Below are positions 1-6,377 of a DNA stretch of 16,131 nt, piece by piece. Under the pieces are notes generated by a model. The model did not search any database. It was not told where the DNA came from and saw nothing but the letters and a program-made list of their open reading frames with translations. The stretch is taken from positions 1-16,131 of the forward strand of contig JAEUVL010000203.1 of assembly GCA_016786965.1 (NCBI GenBank), written 5' to 3'. The number at the start of each line of letters is the position of its first letter. Positions within the stretch are counted from its first letter, which is position 1. The translations under genes were made by a program, and so were the position numbers. Source of the DNA: Chitinophagaceae bacterium (GTDB lineage: Bacteria > Bacteroidota > Bacteroidia > Chitinophagales > Chitinophagaceae).

Positions 1-2
1 CT

Positions 3-77
3 GCAAATCAATCCGTCTCTTTTAATAATAGCTATCCATTTGCTGAAGCAGTTATTGTTAATCAAAACTCTACTTGA
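3..77 (+). CDS. C-terminal end of an upstream gene (partial)
   Basis: The reading frame starting at base 3 stays open to a TGA at 75-77 and gives 24 residues ending in AEAVIVNQNST. The TGA overlaps the ATG of the next gene as TGATG, the classic arrangement of translationally coupled genes, which is the main reason to believe this is a real gene end. Nothing in these few residues identifies the family. DUF2339 genes in this phylum are often preceded by another membrane-protein gene such as DUF3999, so that is a possible identity, but this is only a guess from context. Another frame is also open across this stretch but runs on into the DUF2339 gene and looks non-coding. Confidence 0.45.
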   Translation, partial: ANQSVSFNNSYPFAEAVIVNQNST

Positions 78-2449
78 TGAACGGATTTATTCTGTTAATC
101 ATTCTTGTTCTTCTCATTCTGCTGATAACCATTTTAAACCGCACAGGCGAACAAAGCCGATTACTGGAGTCATTATATGACAAAATAAAAGAGCTTAGTA
201 ATGAAGTGTCCTTTCTTTCCAAACAATTGAAAGAAAAGAAAGAGGCCTACCCGGTAAAATCTGTTCTTTCGGACACGCCGCCAAAAACAGAAATTAAAGA
301 GAAGCCTCTGTTACAGGCTAAACCTGTTGTTCCTCAACCAATGCCTGATGAAAAAGCAGCTATCGTGGAAGTGCCGGCAGGCGATATTCTCAATTCCAAA
401 GCCGTACCAGCACATAAACCCGCCTTCGAAACCAAGACGAAACAAGATACTGACATAGAGAAGTTCATCGGCGAAAACCTGGCAAATAAAATAGGCATTG
501 CCGTATTGGTATTGGGTATTGCCTTTTTTATAAAATACGCCATTGATAAGAACTGGATCAATGAAGCTGGCCGTGTTATCATTGGCCTCATCAGCGGCAG
601 TATTCTCATTGGATTGGCACATTATTTCCGCAATACATACCGGTCATTCAGCTCTGTTTTGGTAGGGGGTGGATTAAGTGTGTTTTATTTTAGTATCGCC
701 TTTGCTTTTCACCAATATCATCTTATCGGTCAGCTTACCGCTTTTATTTGTATGGTTATCGTTTCCGGGTTTGCTGTCATTCTTTCGCTGTTTTATAACC
801 GGCAGGAACTGGCAATCCTGGCTACCATTGGTGGATTTATAACTCCTTTTCTTGTAAATACAGGCAATGAAAATTATATTGCTCTCTTTACCTACTTGTG
901 CATACTTAATGCAGGCTTAACCGCTTTATCATGGTTCAAACGCTGGCCAGCCATTAATATTATTTCATTATTCTTTACTACCATCATTTTCAGCGGCTGG
1001 ATGGTCAAACAGCTATTTATTGAAGATCAGGCAGATTTTCCCTATAAGGAAGCATTGCTCTTTGCCACCATTTTCTATTTGTTATTTGTATCAATGAATA
1101 TCATTAATAGCATACGGCTTAAAAATAAATTCACTTCCTTTGATTTCATCATCCTGCTGAGTATAAACTTCCTGTACTATGCAGGTGGTATTTCTATACT
1201 TGAATACTGGAATGTTGGTTCGGCCAAAGGACTGTTTACTGTATCGCTGGGGTTATTCAATCTTTTACTCACTGGCTGTTTTCACCGGAAACAAAGCGTG
1301 GACCCTAATTTCGTTTCACTGCTTACCGGTCTCAGCCTGACTTTTATCTCTCTTACCGCCCCGGTACAATTCAGAGGCAATCATATCGTATTGTTTTGGG
1401 CCGCAGAGTCAGTGCTGCTTTTCTTTTTATATCAGCGGTCAAAGATCATGTTATTGAAATTTGCCGCTGCCGTTGTAACTGCCGCTATGCTTATCAGTCT
1501 TGCAATAACATGGCTGGATATTTACTTTGCAGGCGGTAAAATAGTACCTGTACTATTGAACAAGGGCTTTATCACCTCTATTGCAGTGTCGGCTGCCCTT
1601 TATATACAATACGAGATGATAAAGAAAGAAAAGAGTGATTCATTTATTTATACAATAAGTACGATTGGGGCCCGTAACGTCACACATATCGCATCAATTT
1701 TCATCCTGTACCTCTGTGGTATGCTCGAAATTCATCATCAGTTCAGCCAACGCTATACAGAAGTTCCCGTTCATTCAGTTTATCTGCAGGCGTATTCATT
1801 TTTGTTCACTATTATACTTCTGTGGTTGCTCAGAAAAAAAGAAAGTTACCCAGTATTGAAGTTTCTGTTTACAGCCTTTTGCTTTGGGTTGTATCTCATC
1901 AATATATCTGCCAATCATAAAGTATCGTTGTCATTATTATCTGGCAGAGGTAATGCTTTGTTATTTATAGCACACTGGATAGCCGCTATTTTGCTGCTAT
2001 GGTTACTGTACGATATTATCCGGTTTTTCTTTCGGAAGGCTAATGAGAACTGGGTGGCATACAGGTCGCCATTCACCTGGATCTCTTCAATTGGTATCAT
2101 TTTACTGCTAAGTATTGAGTTTTATCATATTATTCTCTGGGCCAATTACCACAATGAAAAATACTGGATATGGTGGCGGAATTTATATGAGAAAGCCGGC
2201 CTTAGCATCTTGTGGAGCCTTTCTTCCTTTTCGATGATGTGGCTGGGTATGAAACACAGTTTCCGCACATTGCGCATAATTTCACTTAGCTTATTTACTG
2301 TTACTCTGGTAAAATTGTTCCTGCTTGATATCCGCAACATCCCACCCGGTGGAAAAATTGCAGCGTTTATTTTACTGGGTGTTTTATTATTGGTGGTATC
2401 TTTCATGTATCAACGATTAAAGAAAATCATCATTAATGATAAAAATTAA
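77..2449 (+). CDS. DUF2339 family multi-spanning membrane protein
   Basis: This is a 790-residue integral membrane protein of the DUF2339 family, whose function is unknown. It begins with a hydrophobic segment at about residues 4-20, then a charged probable coiled coil at about 25-57, then a proline- and lysine-rich linker to about 125. The family hallmark follows at about 130-160 (FIGENLANKIGIAVLVLG, then FFIKYAID). After that come many hydrophobic helices, of the order of 15-20, to a short basic C-terminus. I chose the ATG at 77 rather than the in-frame TTG at 74 because it overlaps the upstream TGA as TGATG. The DUF4286 gene follows after 17 nt, so the two are probably co-transcribed. Family membership is clear from the layout and hallmark; a role in the envelope is inference. 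Confidence 0.85.
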   Translation: MNGFILLIILVLLILLITILNRTGEQSRLLESLYDKIKELSNEVSFLSKQLKEKKEAYPVKSVLSDTPPKTEIKEKPLLQAKPVVPQPMPDEKAAIVEVPAGDILNSKAVPAHKPAFETKTKQDTDIEKFIGENLANKIGIAVLVLGIAFFIKYAIDKNWINEAGRVIIGLISGSILIGLAHYFRNTYRSFSSVLVGGGLSVFYFSIAFAFHQYHLIGQLTAFICMVIVSGFAVILSLFYNRQELAILATIGGFITPFLVNTGNENYIALFTYLCILNAGLTALSWFKRWPAINIISLFFTTIIFSGWMVKQLFIEDQADFPYKEALLFATIFYLLFVSMNIINSIRLKNKFTSFDFIILLSINFLYYAGGISILEYWNVGSAKGLFTVSLGLFNLLLTGCFHRKQSVDPNFVSLLTGLSLTFISLTAPVQFRGNHIVLFWAAESVLLFFLYQRSKIMLLKFAAAVVTAAMLISLAITWLDIYFAGGKIVPVLLNKGFITSIAVSAALYIQYEMIKKEKSDSFIYTISTIGARNVTHIASIFILYLCGMLEIHHQFSQRYTEVPVHSVYLQAYSFLFTIILLWLLRKKESYPVLKFLFTAFCFGLYLINISANHKVSLSLLSGRGNALLFIAHWIAAILLLWLLYDIIRFFFRKANENWVAYRSPFTWISSIGIILLLSIEFYHIILWANYHNEKYWIWWRNLYEKAGLSILWSLSSFSMMWLGMKHSFRTLRIISLSLFTVTLVKLFLLDIRNIPPGGKIAAFILLGVLLLVVSFMYQRLKKIIINDKN

Positions 2450-2466
2450 TAAGCAAATAAATAGTC

Positions 2467-2772
2467 ATGGTGGTATATAACGTAACGATCAAAGTGGACC
2501 ATTCTATCGCTGAAAACTGGTTGTACTGGTTGAAAGAAGAACATATACCTGACATCATTAATACAGGTTGTTTTACCCACGCTACTATTCTCCGCTTGCT
2601 GGAAGTAGATGATACAGAAGGCCCCACTTATGCAGTTCAATACCACGCAGGTAGCGAAGCCCTTTATAATCAGTACATTGATAAATTCTCTGATGAAATG
2701 AGAAAAAAGGGAACTGAAAAATGGGGGAACAAATTCATTGCTTTCCGCTCTGTAATGCAGGTTGTGCATTGA
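2467..2772 (+). CDS. DUF4286 family protein
   Basis: This 101-residue soluble protein resembles DUF4286, a small Bacteroidota family with a ferredoxin-like or dimeric alpha/beta-barrel look. It starts with a beta strand (MVVYNVTIKVD), continues with WLYWLKEEHIPDIINTGCF, and has a central YAVQYHAGSEALYNQYI segment. The pattern of strand, helix with an EEH motif, strand and helix is like small antibiotic-biosynthesis-monooxygenase folds, but no catalytic role is established. The length is typical of the family. It follows the DUF2339 gene by 17 nt and probably shares its transcript. The stop codon lies next to a promoter candidate that would drive HU transcription, so the DUF4286 3' end and the HU control region touch. 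Confidence 0.8.
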   Translation: MVVYNVTIKVDHSIAENWLYWLKEEHIPDIINTGCFTHATILRLLEVDDTEGPTYAVQYHAGSEALYNQYIDKFSDEMRKKGTEKWGNKFIAFRSVMQVVH

Positions 2773-2799
2773 GTGTGCAAAAGAATTAAATTAATTTTG
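2769..2799 (+). promoter_or_regulatory. Candidate upstream HU promoter (P1)
   Basis: A TTG at 2769-2771 is followed after 20 nt by TAATTTTG at 2792-2799, a full match to the Bacteroidota -7 element TAnnTTTG with acceptable spacing to the -33 element. Transcription would start near 2804 and give HU a leader of about 260 nt. The -33 box overlaps the DUF4286 stop codon. This is a motif call; no start site was measured. Confidence 0.5.
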
Positions 2800-2830
2800 C
2801 AGTTGATAAAACAATTGTATATTCCTTTCA

Positions 2831-2891
2831 AACCCTTTACTGGCAAGGATTTCACAGGATTGGCTACAACCCTTTACTGGCCTGCATTTCA
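2831..2891 (+). repeat. Direct repeat pair, 24-nt units 37 nt apart
   Basis: Two copies of a 24-nt unit begin at 2831 and 2868. The first 14 bases (AACCCTTTACTGGC) are identical and the last 10 differ at three positions, both ending ATTTCA, giving 21 of 24 matches. The repeat lies in the HU leader between the two promoter candidates. It could be a pair of operator sites or an RNA element; the sequence alone does not decide. Confidence 0.7.
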
Positions 2892-2944
2892 GCTGGTAAA
2901 AAAATCAGGATAACTATTTAACGCACAAGGCTTATCTCACCAAA

Positions 2945-2978
2945 ACCTTACCCGGTGTGGGTTAGGGGCGATTAACCC
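2945..2978 (+). promoter_or_regulatory. Competing hairpins in the HU leader
   Basis: A first hairpin pairs CCTTACCC with GGGTTAGG around the loop GGTGT, with one T-T mismatch. A second pairs GGGTTA with TAACCC around GGGGCGAT. Both use the same GGGTTA segment, so they are mutually exclusive. No U-run follows immediately, so this is not a plain terminator. It could be a regulatory switch or chance in GC-richer sequence. Confidence 0.3.
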
Positions 2979-3002
2979 TTGTTTCTACAGGAATAAAAAT
3001 AT

Positions 3003-3032
3003 TTTGCCGGAATGAAAAAGCATATAAATTTG
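3003..3032 (+). promoter_or_regulatory. Proximal HU promoter (P2)
   Basis: TTTG at 3003-3006 and TAAATTTG at 3025-3032, separated by 18 nt, match the Bacteroidota primary sigma factor consensus (TTTG, about 19 nt, TAnnTTTG) closely. The predicted start near 3037 leaves a leader of about 28 nt before the HU ATG. This is the best promoter in the window by motif quality. Confidence 0.7.
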
Positions 3033-3064
3033 TCGGCGTTACTGAAACACAAAAAAAATCTAAC

Positions 3065-3334
3065 ATGAACAAAGCTGAATTAATCGCAAAAGTTGCCGAT
3101 GACACCGGCATCACAAAAACAGAGGCAAATGCTGCGCTCGATTCTTTTATAGAAGCCGTTACAAAAACATTGAAAGGTGGAGGAAAAGTTACGCTTGTTG
3201 GCTTTGGTACTTTTTCCGTATCAAAAAGAGCTGCCCGCAATGGCCGCAATCCTCAAACTGGTGAAGTAATAAAGATCAAAGCAAGAAAAGTAGCCCGTTT
3301 TAAAGCTGGTAAAGAACTTGCCGGTAAACTGTAA
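3065..3334 (+). CDS. HU family nucleoid-associated DNA-binding protein
   Basis: This 89-residue protein is a standard-length HU. It binds and bends DNA without strong sequence preference, acting as a dimer in the nucleoid. The N-terminal helical dimerisation part begins MNKAELIAKVADDTGITK. The segment KVTLVGFGTFSVSKR and the DNA-contacting arm with GRNPQTGE are textbook HU features, with the conserved proline in the arm. The start is preceded by AAAAAAAATCTAAC, an A-rich region without a Shine-Dalgarno sequence, as expected for this phylum. It has two promoter candidates upstream and a strong terminator downstream, so it is a monocistronic, probably highly expressed unit. It could be any of several HU paralogues. 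Confidence 0.95.
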   Translation: MNKAELIAKVADDTGITKTEANAALDSFIEAVTKTLKGGGKVTLVGFGTFSVSKRAARNGRNPQTGEVIKIKARKVARFKAGKELAGKL

Positions 3335-3356
3335 CCACGCACATGACTAATGTATT

Positions 3357-3397
3357 TAAAAGCTCCCTTCCGTTTCAAGCGGGAAGGGGTTTTTTTT
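3357..3397 (+). terminator. Intrinsic terminator of HU
   Basis: A GC-rich stem formed by CCCTTCCG and CGGGAAGGG (one bulged G, possible extension through the flanking AAAAGCT) is followed directly by eight T residues at 3390-3397. It lies 23 nt after the HU stop codon and separates HU from the THX gene. Confidence 0.85.
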
Positions 3398-3444
3398 GAG
3401 ATACAAAATTCTACCGTAATTATTCATATTTAAAAACAAAAACT

Positions 3445-3573
3445 ATGGGAAGAGGTGATAAAAAAACAGCCAAAGGAAAACGTTTTAAAGGGTCGTTTGG
3501 CAAAAGCAGGCCGGTAACTAAGAGCCCGGTTAAAAAAGCTGCGACTAAGAAAGCTGCAACAAAGAAAGCTTAA
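3445..3573 (+). CDS. 30S ribosomal protein THX (bTHX)
   Basis: This short gene encodes 42 residues. The N-terminal part, MGRGDKKTAKGKRFKGSFGK then SRP, matches the bTHX family, whose Thermus member sits in a cavity at the top of the 30S head and stabilises rRNA helices. Shared positions are G-x-GD, the K/R-rich GK, GSFGK and RP. The last part is a lysine/alanine tail with a repeated AATKK unit, reminiscent of histone H1-like tails. The start follows AAAAACAAAAACT, an A-rich upstream typical of the phylum. It lies between the HU terminator and a large hairpin before pdxH, so it is probably its own transcript. A weak promoter candidate overlaps the T-run of the HU terminator (TTTG 3395-3398, TAATTATT 3417-3424). 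Confidence 0.85.
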   Translation: MGRGDKKTAKGKRFKGSFGKSRPVTKSPVKKAATKKAATKKA

Positions 3574-3583
3574 CAGATAAAAC

Positions 3584-3648
3584 AATAGTTAAAAGATAGT
3601 AGTGACCGTTAATCTGAATTGGCCTCTTACTATTATCTTTTAACTATT
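3584..3648. terminator. Long A/T-rich hairpin between convergent THX and pdxH
   Basis: The arms 3584-3603 and 3629-3648 form 20 consecutive base pairs (19 Watson-Crick, one G-T) around a 25-nt loop. The left arm reads AATAGTTAAAAGATAGTAGT. The position between two convergent gene ends suggests a bidirectional terminator or 3'-end stabiliser. It lacks the GC-rich core of a classical terminator, so the function is inferred from position. Confidence 0.6.
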
Positions 3649-3654
3649 ACTATA

Positions 3655-4299
3655 TTATGGAGCAAGACGCTCTATTTTCCAAATACCAGTTTCAGCAAGG
3701 CTATATTGAAGCCTGTCGTGCAATCTGCCCGGCCGTCCCTGCCAAAATTCAATGATCACTGGTTTTACAATATAGCCGCCCCAATGCGCAGGGCGTTCTA
3801 CATTTTTGCCTTTATATTCCTTTTTTAATTGCTTAAAATGACCGTCCAGCCATTCCCTGCTCTCGATTACCTGGCTTTGGGGAGAGGTGATGGCACCAAT
3901 ACGGCTTTCCTCCGGGCGGGAATTAAAATATTCATCATTTTTTTCTGCACTTAGTTTTTCAATAAGACCTGTTATCCTTACCTGCCGCTCCAGTTCTTTC
4001 CAGAAAAAAACAAGACAGGCTTTAGGGTTCTCTGCCAGTTGCTGCCCTTTAAAGCTGTTGTAGTTGGTAAAAAACGAAAAACCCTTCTCGTTAAAATCCT
4101 TCAGCAGCACGATCCTGGCTGATGGAAAGCCATCTGAGGAAGCGGTTGCCAGCGTCATGGCATTCACTTCGTCAATTTCAGAAGCTACGGCCTGTTTCCA
4201 CCATTTTGCAAATTGCTTAACAGGGTCAGTGGCGGCTTTCTCTTCGGATAACTTTTTTTGGGAATAATTCTTTCTTATAGAAGCTATATCGTGTTGCAT
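3655..4299 (-). CDS. pdxH: Pyridoxamine 5'-phosphate oxidase
   Basis: This 214-residue FMN-dependent enzyme oxidises pyridoxine or pyridoxamine 5'-phosphate to pyridoxal 5'-phosphate, the last step of vitamin B6 cofactor synthesis and salvage, in the cytosol. FMN-contact motifs are present: ARIVLLKDF at 61-69, FFTNYNSFKG at 76-85 and QVRITG at 106-111. The C-terminal substrate and dimer motif FWQGRPGRLHDR spans 185-196, and the protein ends in the conserved ERLAP. The length matches the family (about 210-218). The gene is monocistronic, with its own promoter candidate just upstream. It converges on THX, with a large hairpin between them. All key residues I can recognise are present. Confidence 0.95.
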   Translation of the reverse strand: MQHDIASIRKNYSQKKLSEEKAATDPVKQFAKWWKQAVASEIDEVNAMTLATASSDGFPSARIVLLKDFNEKGFSFFTNYNSFKGQQLAENPKACLVFFWKELERQVRITGLIEKLSAEKNDEYFNSRPEESRIGAITSPQSQVIESREWLDGHFKQLKKEYKGKNVERPAHWGGYIVKPVIIEFWQGRPGRLHDRLQYSLAETGIWKIERLAP

Positions 4300-4317
4300 C
4301 AGTAATTATTTACACTG

Positions 4318-4325
4318 CAAAAGTA
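4318..4325 (-). promoter_or_regulatory. pdxH promoter -7 element
   Basis: On the minus strand TACTTTTG is a full match to TAnnTTTG. A start site about 5 nt downstream would give a leader of roughly 13 nt before the pdxH ATG at 4299. No clear TTTG box is seen at the -33 distance. Confidence 0.55.
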
Positions 4326-4351
4326 GCTTCTTTGCGGGCTATTAAAATGAT

Positions 4352-4373
4352 AAAAGTCCCGTACGGAACTTTT
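4352..4373 (-). terminator. Terminator of the coiled-coil gene
   Basis: The arms AAAAGTCCCG (4352-4361) and CGGAACTTTT (4364-4373) pair with one C-A mismatch. On the minus strand the stem ends in CTTTT and is followed by an AT-rich tract. It sits 15 nt past the coiled-coil gene stop and upstream of the pdxH promoter. Confidence 0.55.
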
Positions 4374-4388
4374 GATGAATGATTTTTA

Positions 4389-5423
4389 TCAGCCGGTTTT
4401 AGTTTGTCGCTGCGCCAATTGATCCCTTTCTTCTGCCACCACATTCAGCATGCTTTCCAGCTCACCAATTCTTTTCAACTGGTGTTCCAGTTTTTTGTTG
4501 GCATCAGCTACGGCCTGCATGTCATTATTTAATTCCTCCAGGTACGCCACCCGTTTTTGCAATTGCTGACGCTGAAAATTCGACTCCTTCAGTTTTTCCT
4601 CTGTTTCTGTCAATTCTTCCAGCAGTTGCTTATTTTCTGTAACCGCAGTATTGTACTTCTTTTTTTGCTCTTCGTAATCCTGCGCCATCCGGTAGTAACC
4701 CTCCTTCAGGTCTTCATACTCCAGGTTGATCCGCTTAGAAGAACTTACCTGGCTTTCCAGTTTCTGGATCTTTTCCTGCAATACATTGAATTCATTATAA
4801 GCACTATCCAGCATAGAAGTCATCTCGCTGGAAAGCTGCTCTTTTTGACGGACATTATTTATTTCTTTCTCTTTTTGTGACAACAGGTATCTTAATTCAT
4901 CAATTTGCTCCGAAAGCTGTTCGTTTGTTTTTAATATTTCCTGCTGCTTTTCCTCAGTTTCTTTTACAATATCTATCTGGCCCAATAGCTGGTTTATCTT
5001 TTCATTATGCTCCATCAGGCTGCTTTGCGCTTTGCGGAGCTGTTCTATATAATCCGGCTTCTCAGCCACTGTCACAGCAGTCATGATGGGGGGGGCTTTG
5101 CGCAACGTTTCCAGCTCGGCTTTTAATTGCTTGTTAAGCTTCCGCATTTCATCTGCCTCGATAGTATTGATATTATTGTTCTCCTCGCTGTCAGCCAGCA
5201 ACTTTTTTAACTCAGACAGCTCTTTTTCCCTGTATTCTATTTCATTATAATATTTCAGGCGCCACTGATCCAGCTCTTTTTGTGTTTTTCCGGAAGCTTC
5301 CTGCGTAGATTCATGGAGTGATTTGCGGCTGGCCACAAAGAAGTGTATGGTAAAGCCCAGGGTAATTGCCCCTACCATTAGTACAACGATCTCTATGATT
5401 GAAAGACTGAGCTGGCTGCCCAT
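4389..5423 (-). CDS. Membrane-anchored coiled-coil protein, function unknown
   Basis: I do not recognise a named family. The 344-residue protein has one hydrophobic helix at about residues 8-31 (IIEIVVLMVGAITLGFTIHF), then an almost entirely charged region rich in E, K, Q and L. This region has the heptad character of a long coiled coil from about 35 to 335, with a short break near 108-125 (KAPPIMTAVTVAEKPDY). The predicted layout is a single anchor with a rod of several coiled segments; the rod is probably cytoplasmic. It has a terminator downstream and follows pyrH by 137 nt. A structural or scaffold role at the membrane, as in cell shape or division, is possible but unsupported by any motif. 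No catalytic domain is visible. Confidence 0.75.
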   Translation of the reverse strand: MGSQLSLSIIEIVVLMVGAITLGFTIHFFVASRKSLHESTQEASGKTQKELDQWRLKYYNEIEYREKELSELKKLLADSEENNNINTIEADEMRKLNKQLKAELETLRKAPPIMTAVTVAEKPDYIEQLRKAQSSLMEHNEKINQLLGQIDIVKETEEKQQEILKTNEQLSEQIDELRYLLSQKEKEINNVRQKEQLSSEMTSMLDSAYNEFNVLQEKIQKLESQVSSSKRINLEYEDLKEGYYRMAQDYEEQKKKYNTAVTENKQLLEELTETEEKLKESNFQRQQLQKRVAYLEELNNDMQAVADANKKLEHQLKRIGELESMLNVVAEERDQLAQRQTKTG

Positions 5424-5499
5424 AAGCTACTAAAATGTGATTCTGAAACTATTAAAAAATAAGCAATTGGTTATTAATAGTTTTTCACAACGGGAGATA

Positions 5500-5511
5500 G
5501 AGGAATTCCTC
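5500..5511. repeat. 12-nt perfect palindrome GAGGAATTCCTC
   Basis: A perfect palindrome lies in the spacer between pyrH and the coiled-coil gene. Nearby, AACTATTAA (5448-5456) and TTAATAGTT (5473-5481) form a second, A/T-rich inverted repeat. Either could be a weak 3'-end structure for pyrH or an operator for the next gene; no good terminator is visible here. Confidence 0.4.
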
Positions 5512-5560
5512 GCAAGATAGTAGTTACTGTAAATTAAAAAATAGGAAAAGCCCTTAGTAA

Positions 5561-6274
5561 TTACCCCTTCACCAGCGTACCCACCTTCTCACCGGTCACA
5601 ACCCGGCGGAGGTTATCCGGCTTATTCATATCAAAGACAATAATAGGAAGGTTATTCTCCATACAAAGAGTAAAAGCCGTCATATCCATTACCCTGAGGT
5701 TCTGCGAGATACAGTCCTGAAAGGTTATAACATTATACTTGGTGGCAGAAGGGTCTTTCTCAGGATCTGCGGTGTATATTCCATCCACCCTGGTGCCCTT
5801 TAGTATCACATCTGCATTGATCTCAATGGCTCTTAAAGAACCGGCTGTATCGGTAGTAAAATAAGGGTTACCGGTACCGGCACCGAAAATAACCACCCTG
5901 CCCTTTTCCACATGTCGGATGGCGCGGCGGCGGATATATGGCTCGGCTATTTGTTCCATTTTAATAGCGCTTTGCAGGCGGGTAAACACCCCGGCTTTTT
6001 CCAAACCTGCCTGTAATGCCATTCCGTTGATAACAGTGGCCAGCATTCCCATATAGTCCCCATGCGCCCTTTCTATACCCGTCTCAGCCTCGTTCATGCC
6101 GCGATAGATGTTTCCCCCTCCAATTACGATCGCTACCTGAACTCCTAATTCTGTGATGGACTTGATATCCTGGGCATACTGGTTGATAACATCTGTGTCA
6201 AAACCAAAACTTTTATCACCCATTAAAGCTTCACCAGAAAGTTTGAGAAGGATTCTTTTGTACTTAGGTAACAT
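5561..6274 (-). CDS. pyrH: UMP kinase
   Basis: This 237-residue amino-acid-kinase-fold enzyme phosphorylates UMP to UDP with ATP, the entry step from de novo pyrimidine synthesis to UTP and CTP; the bacterial enzyme is a hexamer. Motifs seen: KLSGEAL at 11-17, IGGGNIYRG at 51-59, HGDYMGMLA around 71-79, the phosphate-binding GTGNPYFTTDTA at 133-144 and YTADPEKDP at 167-175. I chose the ATG at 6274 because it gives the family length and begins just before the first beta strand. The frame stays open upstream to 6361, but that extra part crosses the promoter and a dispersed repeat. In many bacteria frr follows pyrH; here a coiled-coil gene does. Confidence 0.95.
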   Translation of the reverse strand: MLPKYKRILLKLSGEALMGDKSFGFDTDVINQYAQDIKSITELGVQVAIVIGGGNIYRGMNEAETGIERAHGDYMGMLATVINGMALQAGLEKAGVFTRLQSAIKMEQIAEPYIRRRAIRHVEKGRVVIFGAGTGNPYFTTDTAGSLRAIEINADVILKGTRVDGIYTADPEKDPSATKYNVITFQDCISQNLRVMDMTAFTLCMENNLPIIVFDMNKPDNLRRVVTGEKVGTLVKG

Positions 6275-6293
6275 GGAGTAGAAATTTTCGGGG

Positions 6294-6301
6294 CGAAGAT
6301 A
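6294..6301 (-). promoter_or_regulatory. pyrH promoter -7 element
   Basis: On the minus strand CCTATCTTCGCCCC contains TATCTTCG, a one-base variant of TAnnTTTG, 19 nt before the pyrH ATG. The same core CCTATCTTCGC recurs upstream of rplM. A -33 box is not evident. The resulting leader would be about 15 nt. Confidence 0.5.
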
Positions 6302-6316
6302 GGGGAATAAATTTAT

Positions 6317-6363
6317 GTTGCCAGCTACAGTGCTGCTATCAACACCTGTTGCGTCGCACACTT
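6317..6363 (-). repeat. Dispersed repeat family 2, copy 1 (upstream of pyrH)
   Basis: Reading on the minus strand, the element starts AAGTGTGCGACGCAACA and ends with ACTGTAGCTGGCAAC. It aligns over its whole 47 nt with a second copy at 8713-8761: 12 core bases (GTGCGACGCAAC) are identical, with further matches ATAG, ACTG, GCTGG and AAC in register. It lies immediately upstream of the pyrH promoter. Confidence 0.6.
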
Positions 6364-6377
6364 ATACTGCATGAATG

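Noticed and set aside
74..76. TTG start for the DUF2339 gene
   Set aside because: The ATG at 77 is next to it and overlaps the upstream TGA as TGATG.
2831..2891. CRISPR-like array from the repeated AACCCTTTACTGGC
   Set aside because: Only two units, with one short spacer and no cas genes nearby.
3445..3573. Second small nucleoid protein next to HU
   Set aside because: The GRGDKK, GSFGK and RP pattern fits ribosomal protein THX; the basic tail alone does not make it a DNA-binding protein.
6275..6361. N-terminal extension of pyrH by 29 residues to an upstream ATG
   Set aside because: It would cross the promoter element and a dispersed repeat and make UMP kinase longer than the family; the ATG at 6274 fits the first beta strand.
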